The translations under genes were made by a program, and so were the position numbers. Below, in pieces: positions 27,858 through 36,184 of a stretch of 64,000 bases of DNA. The notes beneath the pieces were generated by a model, which did no database searches, had not been told where the DNA came from, and was given only the letters and a program-made list of their open reading frames with translations. Source of the DNA: Thermoanaerobaculia bacterium (GTDB taxonomy: Bacteria; Acidobacteriota; Thermoanaerobaculia; Multivoradales; Multivoraceae); assembly GCA_022823665.1 (NCBI GenBank), contig JAJEHN010000001.1:372001-436000 (forward strand), written 5' to 3'. The stretch's first letter is position 1. Each line of letters opens with the position of its first letter.

Positions 27858-29098
27858 TCGTGGACACCGGGACCGTCGACGCCGGCCGCCACCGCGCCGA
27901 GATCGAACTGGTGCGGGGACTCGTCGCCGTGCCGTCGCTGTCCCGGCACGAAGCGGCCGCCAGCGGCTGGCTCGCCGAACAGATGGCCGCGCGCGGCCTC
28001 GAACGCTGCCACGTCGATGGCGCGCTGAACGCCGTCGGCGAACTGGGCGATCCCGCGGCCTCCCGCCTGGTCGTCCTGCTCGGGCACATCGACACCGTGC
28101 CGGGGAACATCCCGGTCCGGATCGAGGACGACGGATCGCCTCACGGCATCCTGCACGGCCGGGGCTCGGTCGACGCGAAGGGCCCGCTCGCCAGCTTCGT
28201 GGCGGCGGCGGCCCGGCTCGGCGGAGACTGGGCCCGCGCCCACGACCTGCGGGTGATCGTCGCCGGCGCGACGGAAGAGGAGGCGGCGACTTCCCGCGGC
28301 GCCCACTTCCTGCTGAAGCGGCTGAACGGCCGCGACGAGCCGGCGCCCGACTTCTGCATCATCGGCGAGCCCAGCCACTGGCACCGGGTGACGCTCGGTT
28401 ACAAGGGACGCCTGCTGATCGACCTGATGGCCCGGCGGCCGAGCAGCCACACCGCCGGCCCGGAGGTCGGCGTCGGCATCACCGCGTTCGACCTCTGGCG
28501 GCGCCTGGAACAGGTGGCGGAACGCCACGGAGGCCGGACACCCTTCGAGCGTGTGCTGCCCAGCCTGCGCTCGATCGGGACGACGAGCGACGGTCTCTAC
28601 GACACCGTTCGCGCCGACTACGGCCTGAGGCTCCCCGTCGACTTCGACGTCGCCGCACTGGTCGACGAACTGACGGACTGGTTCGGCGGCGCGGCGGCGG
28701 ACATCGACGGGCCGCTGTTCTCGGACCTCGACCCGGAGCGCGCCACCGGCACGATCCGCTGCGAGCAGGGGCATGCCGGTCTGGAACTCAGCCTGCGCGG
28801 CTACGAGATCGGGGTCCGGGCCGACCGGCACTCGCCCCTGGTCCGCGCGTTCCTCGCCGCCATCCGCGCTGTCGGCGGCACGGAGGTCGCGCCGAAGTTC
28901 GTCGTCAAGACGGGTACCTGCGACATGAACATCGTCTGGCCCGTCTGGCGCTGTCCCATCCTTGCCTACGGGCCGGGGGACAGTACACTCGACCACACAC
29001 CGGACGAGCACCTGGATCTGAACGAGTACCTGCTGGCGGTCGACACCGTGGAACTTGCACTGAGGAATCTCGCCGCGGCCATGCCGGTAACCGGCTGA
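27854..29098 (+). CDS. lysK: LysK-type M20 hydrolase releasing product from LysW
   Basis: A 414-residue zinc peptidase of the M20/ArgE family that would free ornithine or lysine from the LysW carrier, closing the cycle. Metal ligands appear in [10 protein letters not shown] (His-x-Asp), [14 protein letters not shown] (bridging Asp), ATEEEAA (catalytic Glu pair) and [17 protein letters not shown]. The dimerisation domain lies in the middle. It is longer than archaeal LysK (about 350). ATG overlaps the lysJ stop as ATGA, so the last five genes are translationally coupled. Confidence 0.9.
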   Translation: MIVDTGTVDAGRHRAEIELVRGLVAVPSLSRHEAAASGWLAEQMAARGLERCHVDGALNAVGELGDPAASRLVVLLGHIDTVPGNIPVRIEDDGSPHGILHGRGSVDAKGPLASFVAAAARLGGDWARAHDLRVIVAGATEEEAATSRGAHFLLKRLNGRDEPAPDFCIIGEPSHWHRVTLGYKGRLLIDLMARRPSSHTAGPEVGVGITAFDLWRRLEQVAERHGGRTPFERVLPSLRSIGTTSDGLYDTVRADYGLRLPVDFDVAALVDELTDWFGGAAADIDGPLFSDLDPERATGTIRCEQGHAGLELSLRGYEIGVRADRHSPLVRAFLAAIRAVGGTEVAPKFVVKTGTCDMNIVWPVWRCPILAYGPGDSTLDHTPDEHLDLNEYLLAVDTVELALRNLAAAMPVTG

Positions 29099-29102
29099 CC
29101 GC

Positions 29103-30644
29103 GTGGCGACCCGTCCGCCCCGCATCGACCGCACCGCCTTCGGCGTCAGCGTCGCGCTGATCGTGGTGGTCTGCGCTCCCCTCGCGCTGGCGCCCCAGGC
29201 CGGCGGCGCTCTGGTGGTGCGGGCCTACGAGTCGCTGACGGAGCGTTTCGGCCTCATCTACCAGTGGGCGACGCTGGCGGTCACCGTCTTCCTGGTCTGG
29301 CTCGCCTTCAGCCACCACGGCAAGCGCAGGCTCGGTCACGAAGACAGCCGGCCGGACTTCAACATCTTCAGCTGGATGGCGATGCTCTTCTGCGCCGGCA
29401 TCGGGGCCGGGCTCCTCTACTGGTCGACGATCGAGTGGGTGACCTACCTCGACAAACCGCCCTTCGAACTGGCCCCGAACTCCACCGAGGCAGTCGAATG
29501 GGCGGCGACCTACGGGATCTTCCACTGGGGCATCTCGGCCTGGGCGCTGTACTGCTTCCCGGCCGTGGCGATCGCGATCCCCTACTACCGGCAGCACGCG
29601 CCGGTACTCCGCCTGAGCACCGGCCTGCACGCGCTGATCGGCCGCGACGGCTACGACCGCCCCCCTGCCCGGGTCGTCGACCTCCTGTTCATCCTGGCCC
29701 TGGTCGGCGGCACCGGCACCTCGCTCGGCCTGGGAACGCCGATGGTGGCGGCCTGCATCAGCGAAGTCCTCGGAATCGAACAGACCTTCGGCCTCCAGGT
29801 GACGATCCTGCTCGTTTGCGTCACCCTGTTCGCGGCCAGCGTCTACCTCGGGCTCGAACGAGGCATCAAGCCGCTCTCCGACGGATCGATCCTCGCCGCG
29901 ATCATCCTGCTCGCCTTCATTCTGATCGTCGGCCCGACCAACTTCCTTCTTCGCAGCGGTACGAACTCCATCGGACTGATGCTCGAGAACTTCATCCGGC
30001 TGAACACCTGGACGGACCCGGTCGCGCGCACCGGCTTCATCGAGGACATGACCGTCTTCTACTGGGCCTGGTGGATCGCCTACGGACCCTTCATGGGCCT
30101 GTTCGTGACCCGCATCTCCCGCGGCCGGACGGTGCGGCAACTGATCCTCGGCATGCTGGTCCTCGGCACCCTCGGCTGCGCTCTCTTCTACGCCGTGCTC
30201 GGCAACTACAGCATGCACCTGGACCTGTCCGGGGCACTTCCCGTGCGCGACATCGCCGCTCAGGCCGGCAGCGAGACCGCGATCGCCCAGAGCATCGGCT
30301 TCCTGCCGCTAGGGACCCTCGTCCTCGCCGTCTTCGCGCTCGTGGCGATCGTCTTCATCGCCACGACCTACGATTCCGCGTCCTACTGCCTGGCGGCCTC
30401 GGCCACCCGCAACCTGCCCGAAGGTACGCATCCCGCCCGTTGGCATCGCCTGTTCTGGGCCTTCGCGGTCGGCATTCTGCCGGTCACGCTGATGTTCATC
30501 GGCCAGGAGGGCGGCAACAACCAGCTAAGGGTCATCCAGTCGGCGACCCTGGTCGTCTCGCTGCCCCTTCTCGTCGTCGGAGCGCTCATGGCGGTGTCCC
30601 TGATGCGCTCGCTGCGCCAAGCGGACCGCGAATCGGCATCCTGA
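29103..30644 (+). CDS. BCCT-family transporter
   Basis: A 513-residue, 12-helix secondary transporter for quaternary ammonium compounds (betaine, carnitine, choline). The diagnostic stretches are MLFCAGIGAGLLYWSTIEW, FHWGISAWALYCFPAVAIA and FYWAWWIAYGPFMGLFVTRISRGRTVRQL. The GTG start at 29103 is only four bases after lysK, so it probably shares that transcript although the link to amino-acid synthesis is not evident. It has a short N-terminus and lacks the C-terminal osmosensory extension of BetP. Confidence 0.88.
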   Translation: MATRPPRIDRTAFGVSVALIVVVCAPLALAPQAGGALVVRAYESLTERFGLIYQWATLAVTVFLVWLAFSHHGKRRLGHEDSRPDFNIFSWMAMLFCAGIGAGLLYWSTIEWVTYLDKPPFELAPNSTEAVEWAATYGIFHWGISAWALYCFPAVAIAIPYYRQHAPVLRLSTGLHALIGRDGYDRPPARVVDLLFILALVGGTGTSLGLGTPMVAACISEVLGIEQTFGLQVTILLVCVTLFAASVYLGLERGIKPLSDGSILAAIILLAFILIVGPTNFLLRSGTNSIGLMLENFIRLNTWTDPVARTGFIEDMTVFYWAWWIAYGPFMGLFVTRISRGRTVRQLILGMLVLGTLGCALFYAVLGNYSMHLDLSGALPVRDIAAQAGSETAIAQSIGFLPLGTLVLAVFALVAIVFIATTYDSASYCLAASATRNLPEGTHPARWHRLFWAFAVGILPVTLMFIGQEGGNNQLRVIQSATLVVSLPLLVVGALMAVSLMRSLRQADRESAS

Positions 30645-30686
30645 CCTTGCCCTGGTCAGGACGCTCGTGGCAGCGGCGAGCCGCAC

Positions 30687-31493
30687 TCAGTGGTCGCCGC
30701 CGGACCCCAGCGCCGACCTGAGCTCGCCGAGGGCGCTCGCCATCGCATCGAGCGCGCTCTCCCAGTCCGACCAATGGAAGGCATGCCCGGCTTCGATCGC
30801 CTCATCCCAGGAGCCGTTGATCGCGAAGAGCGCGTCGGCTGCCTCATGACGCTTCGAGGGGTCCCTGAGCCGCGGAACGGAGCGACTCACCTCGGCTCGT
30901 TGCTGGCCCAGACTCCGTAGCCGCGCCAGGTTGCGGCCACCCCGCGCCAGAGCTTCCTGGCCCGCTTCCCCCGGGATGCCGATGACTTCGTGATCCGCGT
31001 CCGGTCCGTGACAACGATTGCACCGCCCCTGCAGGCCGCCCTCGACACCGAGCGACTGCGCCGCCACGCTGCCGTGGCAGGTGCGGCAGGTAGGCGCCGC
31101 GCGAACCTGACGCTCGAGCAGCGTGTAGTGGGGGCTCTGTTGCAGCGCCCCGTACTCGGCATCGTGGCAGCGGCCGCAGGTCCGCGGCAGGTTCCAGTGG
31201 TTCGTCGGGCTATCGCGGTGGGCGCTGTTGAGCACCCCCTTGTGCGCGCGCAACTCGACGAAGGTCGAGGTGTTCCCGCCATGACAGTCCGCGCACGAGA
31301 CGCCGGCCGAGGCGTGGGCCGAGTCCCGGAACTGCCGCAGATGGACTGCCGCCGCCTCGTCGAGTTCCTGGGCGGCATGGCAGTCGATGCACGGATCCTG
31401 CGCCGACGCGGCGGCGGCCAGAGCCGCAACGGCCAGCACCGCAACCGTCCACCGCACGATCCCCCCGGCCCGGTTCCCTGCAGTCCCGCTCAC
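30687..31493 (-). CDS. exported pentaheme c-type cytochrome
   Basis: A 268-residue protein with a signal peptide (cleavage after ASA near residue 32) and five CxxCH motifs: CIDCH, CADCH, CGRCH, CRTCH and CNRCH, all in the first two thirds. Additional His residues (VHLRQFRDSAH, SAHRDSPTNHW) could be distal ligands. The last 90 residues are helical without heme sites. It is probably a periplasmic electron carrier; no reductase or quinol dehydrogenase partner is adjacent, so its partner is unknown. The start is GTG at 31493. Confidence 0.85.
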   Translation of the reverse strand: MSGTAGNRAGGIVRWTVAVLAVAALAAAASAQDPCIDCHAAQELDEAAAVHLRQFRDSAHASAGVSCADCHGGNTSTFVELRAHKGVLNSAHRDSPTNHWNLPRTCGRCHDAEYGALQQSPHYTLLERQVRAAPTCRTCHGSVAAQSLGVEGGLQGRCNRCHGPDADHEVIGIPGEAGQEALARGGRNLARLRSLGQQRAEVSRSVPRLRDPSKRHEAADALFAINGSWDEAIEAGHAFHWSDWESALDAMASALGELRSALGSGGDH

Positions 31494-31535
31494 GACGTCA
31501 GACTACCAACACGTGCGGCCGAGAACCTCCGCGAG

Positions 31536-33266
31536 TCACCGCCAGGCGAACTCCGGCGTCAGGGAGACCTCCCGGTCCCCTCCCGACATCTCCGGCAAGC
31601 GCAGGCGGTAGTAGTTCAGCGGAATTCCCCCGTACCAGTAGCGATGCCGGGCGATACGGGCCGGCCGCTCGAGGACATGGCGCGCCGTTGCCTGACCCGT
31701 ACCCCCGGCGACCGGCGCCAGGGTCACCGTCAGACGGGCAAGCCGTACCGGCGACCCGACCAGGAGTTCGCCGTCGGCGGATGGTCGATAACGGATCCCG
31801 TCCGGGCCGTACGGCCAGACACCGTCGCCGATCAGCCGGACTCGCAGGTCGCCATGCTGGATGTCCGCCGGGGCCGATCCGAGGTGAATCTGCGACGTCT
31901 CGAGCGGCAGGAGGCTCTTCGCCGCGGCCGACACGTAAAGCAGCCGCCGGGCGCCCTGCTCGGGATCGATCTCCAGCGGGAAGGAGGCCGCCGTCCGCCA
32001 CAGCGGCAGGACGAACAGCGCCGCCGCCGCCGACATGGCCGCCAGCCAGCGCCTGGACGGCGGGCGCTCGATCAGGAACCAGCAGGCCGCGTAGAGAGGC
32101 AGGAACCAGCGGTTCGCGATCGCGCCGGCACCGCCGTAGAAGTTGTACGGATTCTTGATGAGGAAGGCCAGGAGCCCGACGACGATGCCGGCCAGCAGCC
32201 AGCGGCGCCGCGAGCCCGGCCGCAGGCAGGAGCAGGCAAGGAGCAGTGGCAGGAAGTACGGAACGGTGCCGATGCTTCGACCGATCAACGCGTAGACCAG
32301 GTTGTGGCCGAGCAGCGCCACGTCGAGGTCGGGCAGCAGGAAGCCCTCGCGGACCCAGGACGCGTCGCCGCGCACGGACAGCAGCTCGGGCCAGCGCTGC
32401 CGCTCGAAATCGACATCCGGATAACCCGTGGCGCTGCTGAATCCCTGCCGTTCGCTCACGTAGGGAGTCCACGCGCCGCCGCTCGCGCGGTGGAACCACG
32501 CTGAACCGAGAAGCAGCAGCATCGCGCCGCCCACGACGAGCGCGGCGGCCCGGCGGCCCCGGGACCGACGCAACGCCGGCGAGGTTGCCAGGAGCACCGC
32601 AGCGAGCACCGCCAGGTAGAACGGCCGGCCGGCCCCCGCAACCGCCAGGAGGGCGCCCCCGGACACCAGCCGCGCCGCGGGGAGTTCCCTGCCTTCGAGC
32701 CAGGGGTCCAGGCAACAGAGCCCCAGCGCCGTGACGACCAGGTAGAGGAGGTCCGCGTGGACCCAGAAGACATGACCGAAGGTGACCGAGAAGAAGAGCA
32801 GGAACGCCGCCACCAGTGGTCCGTCGGCCCCGATCCGGGTGGTCAGCAGGCAGTCGAGCAGCAGCGCCGCCGCGACGAGCAGCAGCAGGTTGGCCAGAAT
32901 CGGCCCTCGCTGCGGCGCCGCGCGGACGAACGGAGTCAGGTAGAGCGAGTAGAAGACCGGCTTGGCGTAGACCAGGGTCGTTCCGTCGTCGACGCTCTGG
33001 AGGATCAACGGGTCGGGCACCTTGCCCGTCAACCGCTGGTAGCGCCGAAAGTCGGCTTCTTCGTAGCGCCGGTCGAAGTCGAACGCCAGGCTCTGGGCCT
33101 GCATCGCGTAGACGCCCTCGTCGCCCACCGTGTAGGGCCAGTCGGACGGATCGAAGACGGCCGCGCCGGCCGCCAGCGCGAGCAAGAGGACCCAGAGCAC
33201 TGCCCGCTGCCAGGTCGGCGCTGCGATGCATCGCCACCCCTGCCCGCTGCCCGAGGCTCCCTCCAT
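31536..33266 (-). CDS. polytopic membrane protein, glycosyltransferase-like
   Basis: A 576-residue protein with about ten hydrophobic helices and a C-terminal soluble beta-rich domain of about 130 residues (from LEIDPEQGARRLL onward). The first loop after helix 1 contains YTVGDEGVYAMQAQSLAFDF, an acidic motif like the D-E pair seen in the first loop of GT-C glycosyltransferases of the PMT/ArnT type. This suggests a lipid-linked sugar transferase, but there is no clear family signature. ATG 33266 is preferred; the in-frame extension to 33419 is Arg/Pro-rich and lacks a ribosome site. Confidence 0.6.
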   Translation of the reverse strand: MEGASGSGQGWRCIAAPTWQRAVLWVLLLALAAGAAVFDPSDWPYTVGDEGVYAMQAQSLAFDFDRRYEEADFRRYQRLTGKVPDPLILQSVDDGTTLVYAKPVFYSLYLTPFVRAAPQRGPILANLLLLVAAALLLDCLLTTRIGADGPLVAAFLLFFSVTFGHVFWVHADLLYLVVTALGLCCLDPWLEGRELPAARLVSGGALLAVAGAGRPFYLAVLAAVLLATSPALRRSRGRRAAALVVGGAMLLLLGSAWFHRASGGAWTPYVSERQGFSSATGYPDVDFERQRWPELLSVRGDASWVREGFLLPDLDVALLGHNLVYALIGRSIGTVPYFLPLLLACSCLRPGSRRRWLLAGIVVGLLAFLIKNPYNFYGGAGAIANRWFLPLYAACWFLIERPPSRRWLAAMSAAAALFVLPLWRTAASFPLEIDPEQGARRLLYVSAAAKSLLPLETSQIHLGSAPADIQHGDLRVRLIGDGVWPYGPDGIRYRPSADGELLVGSPVRLARLTVTLAPVAGGTGQATARHVLERPARIARHRYWYGGIPLNYYRLRLPEMSGGDREVSLTPEFAWR

Positions 33267-33424
33267 ACCGGGCAGGACGGTAGCAGCCGGGTGTGGGGCG
33301 GGCGCTAACTTCGCCAGCCAAAGGGAATCTGAGGCCGACGAATCGGGTTGCGGCTCGTTCCGGCCGCAAGAGTTGTTGTAGTATCGGCGCGGTCGACGTG
33401 CAATCGAACAAAGGAGCACTTCCC

Positions 33425-36109
33425 ATGTGGAAACCTGAAGTCGAGCCCCCTCGCCTGTCGTACCTGCTGGTCCTGTTCCTGGCCCTTTGCCTGGCCGGTC
33501 CAGTTCTGGCTCAGGAGGGGGACGCCCAGGACGAGTCCGAGGCCGAAGAACCGCAGGAGTTCGAAGAGACGATCGTCGTCGTCGGCACCCGCACGGAGGG
33601 ACGGACCGTTACCGCATCCCCCGTACCGGTCGACGTGATTCCCGAGACCGAGCTGGTCAGCCAGGGAAACAACGACCTGACGGACCGGATCCGCACCGTC
33701 GTCCCGTCCTACAACGTCGGCACCCAGCCGATCAGTGACGCGGCCACCCTGGTCCGGCCGGCCAACCTCCGCGGTCTGGCGCCGGATCACACGCTGATTC
33801 TCGTCAACGGCAAGCGCCGTCACCGCGCCGCCGTCATCGCCTGGCTCGGCAACGGCATCTCGGACGGCTCCCAGGGACCGGACATCTCCATCATTCCGGC
33901 GATCGCGCTGCGCCAGGTCGAGGTCCTGCGCGACGGCGCCTCGGCGCAGTACGGCTCGGACGCCATCGCCGGCGTCATCAACTTCCAGCTCAAGGACGCA
34001 AGTTCGGGCGGTAGCGTCGAGATCCGGACGGGGCAGTTCCAGGACTCGAACCCGGGCTCCAGTTCCGGCTTCGGCGGCCAGTACACGTTCGCCGGCGAGA
34101 ACGGCCCCTCGTACGCCGTCGCCGCCAACTTCGGCATGCCGATGGGCGAGAACGGGTTCTTCAACCTGAGCATGGAGTATGGCGGCGCCGACCCGACCAG
34201 CCGCAGCGTCCAGCGGAACGACGCGATCAACATCATCAACACGGGCAACACCAACATCCGCAACCCGGCGCAGGTCTGGGGTTCGCCGCTGGTCGAGGAC
34301 GACATCAAGCTGTTCGCCAACTTCGGCAGCCTGTTCTCGAACGGCGCCCAGTTCTACGGTCACGCGAACTACGCCACGCGCAAGACCACCGGCGGCTTCT
34401 ACTTCCGCAACCCGCACACGCGGTCCGGCGTCTTCAGCAATGACGGCGGCGGGTCCATCCTGGTAGGCGACCGGCTGTGGGCCAGCACCGGCGTCGAGGG
34501 CGCCGGCGGCTGTCCCGCACTCACGGTCACCGACCACGTACCGGACCCGATGGCCCTCGCCGCGATCGAGGCGGACCCGAACTGCTTCACGCTCTACTCG
34601 CGCTTCCCTGGCGGCTTCACGCCCCAGTTCGGAGGCGACCTGACGGACTCCTCGATCGTCGCCGGCGTCCGCGGTTACCTGGACAGCGGGATGACCTGGG
34701 ATCTCAGCGTCAACGTCGGCAACAGCGAAGTCGACCAGTTCATCTACAACACGGTGAACGCGTCGCTCGGCTACGACACGCCGACCTCGTTCAACCCCGG
34801 CATCTACGAGCAGACCGACACGAACGTCAACTTCGACATCACCTACCCGCTGCGAGACAACGTGAGCCTCGCGGCCGGCCTCGAGTGGCGGAACGAGCAG
34901 TTCCGGATCGGCGCCGGCGACGCCGCCTCGTGGGAGATCGGTCCCTATGCGGCGCAAGGCTTCGGCTCGGGTTCCAACGGCTTCAACGGCTACCGGCCCG
35001 AGAACTCGGGAACCTGGGATCGCGCGAACGTCGCGATCTACGGCGACGTCGAGGTCGACACGGCGGACGAACGGGGAACCGTCACCGCCGCGCTGCGGGT
35101 CGAGGACTTCGACGGCTTCGGCAACACGATCAACGCGAAGGTCTCGGGCCGCCGGCAGGTCTCCGACGTCGTGGCGCTGCGCGCCGCCGTCAGCACCGGC
35201 TTCCGCGCGCCGACGCCCGGTCAGCAGAACGCGTTCAACGTGACGACGGCCTTCGATCCGGAGACCGGCGGCCTGTCGAACAGCGGCACCGTGCCCTCGA
35301 CGTCGTTGCCGGCAGCCCTGCGGGGCGGCGAGGACCTGCAGCCCGAGGAGGCGGTCAACTTCTCCGCGGGTCTGGTCGTCGACAGAGGCGAGTTCACCTT
35401 GACGGCCGACGTCTTCAACATCGACGTGGACGACCGGCTCGCCGTGTCCGAGACGTTCCGCCAGTGCGCCCTCATCCTGGAACCGAACTGCGTTACGGAT
35501 GCTGAGATCGAACAGTTGCTCTCCGGCGGCTTCGTCGAGGCGCGGAACCTGAAGAACTTCCGGTTCTTCGTCAACGACTTCGCTACTCAGACGCAGGGCC
35601 TCGACGTGGTCGGCACGTGGACGCCGCCGGAACTCGGCGGCGACACGAGCTTCAGCCTCGTGTTCAACTACACGAAGACGGAGGTCACGGACCACAATCC
35701 AGACACGGTCGGCCCCTTCCGCATCGCCACGATCGAGAAGGGCCTGCCGGAGTTCCGCTGGAACCTGGCGATGAACCACAGCGCCGACCGCTGGAACCTG
35801 ATGGCCCGCGTGAACTACTTCGACGGTTGGTGGGACAGCGAGGACGCGCAGAACCTTCTGGGCCGGAACAACGCGCCGATGTACTCCGACTACAACGGCG
35901 AGTTCCTGCTTGACGTCGAACTCGGCTTCCCGCTGCCGAACAACACGTCGATCGCCGTCGGCGTGCAGAACCTGCTGAACACCTATCCGGAAGAGAACCC
36001 CGGCGGCGCCGACGGAGTCGGCAACCGGTACGGCCAGTTCTCGCCGTTCGGCTTCAACGGGTCCTACTACTACGTCCGCTTCAACTACGCCTGGGGCCAG
36101 AGCTTCTAG
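33425..36109 (+). CDS. TonB-dependent outer-membrane receptor
   Basis: An 894-residue receptor with a signal peptide ending LAGPVLAQ and a plug domain opened by the TonB-box-like EETIVVVGTRTEGRTV. Typical plug motifs are NLRGLAPDHTLILVNGKRRHR and VEVLRDGASAQYGSDAIAGVINFQLK. The 22-strand barrel ends with an aromatic terminal residue (AWGQSF), as outer-membrane barrels do. The substrate is unknown: no transporter or enzyme gene is coupled to it. Strong AAAGGAG 7 bases upstream of ATG 33425. Confidence 0.92.
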   Translation: MWKPEVEPPRLSYLLVLFLALCLAGPVLAQEGDAQDESEAEEPQEFEETIVVVGTRTEGRTVTASPVPVDVIPETELVSQGNNDLTDRIRTVVPSYNVGTQPISDAATLVRPANLRGLAPDHTLILVNGKRRHRAAVIAWLGNGISDGSQGPDISIIPAIALRQVEVLRDGASAQYGSDAIAGVINFQLKDASSGGSVEIRTGQFQDSNPGSSSGFGGQYTFAGENGPSYAVAANFGMPMGENGFFNLSMEYGGADPTSRSVQRNDAINIINTGNTNIRNPAQVWGSPLVEDDIKLFANFGSLFSNGAQFYGHANYATRKTTGGFYFRNPHTRSGVFSNDGGGSILVGDRLWASTGVEGAGGCPALTVTDHVPDPMALAAIEADPNCFTLYSRFPGGFTPQFGGDLTDSSIVAGVRGYLDSGMTWDLSVNVGNSEVDQFIYNTVNASLGYDTPTSFNPGIYEQTDTNVNFDITYPLRDNVSLAAGLEWRNEQFRIGAGDAASWEIGPYAAQGFGSGSNGFNGYRPENSGTWDRANVAIYGDVEVDTADERGTVTAALRVEDFDGFGNTINAKVSGRRQVSDVVALRAAVSTGFRAPTPGQQNAFNVTTAFDPETGGLSNSGTVPSTSLPAALRGGEDLQPEEAVNFSAGLVVDRGEFTLTADVFNIDVDDRLAVSETFRQCALILEPNCVTDAEIEQLLSGGFVEARNLKNFRFFVNDFATQTQGLDVVGTWTPPELGGDTSFSLVFNYTKTEVTDHNPDTVGPFRIATIEKGLPEFRWNLAMNHSADRWNLMARVNYFDGWWDSEDAQNLLGRNNAPMYSDYNGEFLLDVELGFPLPNNTSIAVGVQNLLNTYPEENPGGADGVGNRYGQFSPFGFNGSYYYVRFNYAWGQSF

Positions 36110-36125
36110 GCCCTTCGCGCACGAA

Positions 36126-36183
36126 CCTGGCCGCCTGTTTGGTGCGCGGGTCCTCTGACCCGCCGCCGCCGCAGGCGGCCAGG
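36126..36183. repeat. nested inverted repeats between receptor and ABC genes
   Basis: The outer arms CCTGGCCGCCTG (36126-36137) and CAGGCGGCCAGG (36172-36183) are perfect 12-base complements. Inside them GCGGGTC-ctct-GACCCGC (36146-36163) forms a second perfect 7-bp hairpin. The element lies between two convergent genes and could terminate both, but it has no T-run. The nested form is reminiscent of REP/BIME-like palindromic units. Confidence 0.55.
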
Positions 36184-36184
36184 T

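Noticed and set aside
31498..33426. Alternative 642-codon minus-strand frame overlapping the polytopic membrane protein
   Set aside because: Arg/Pro/Gly-rich with no hydrophobic periodicity; the other frame gives regular membrane helices.
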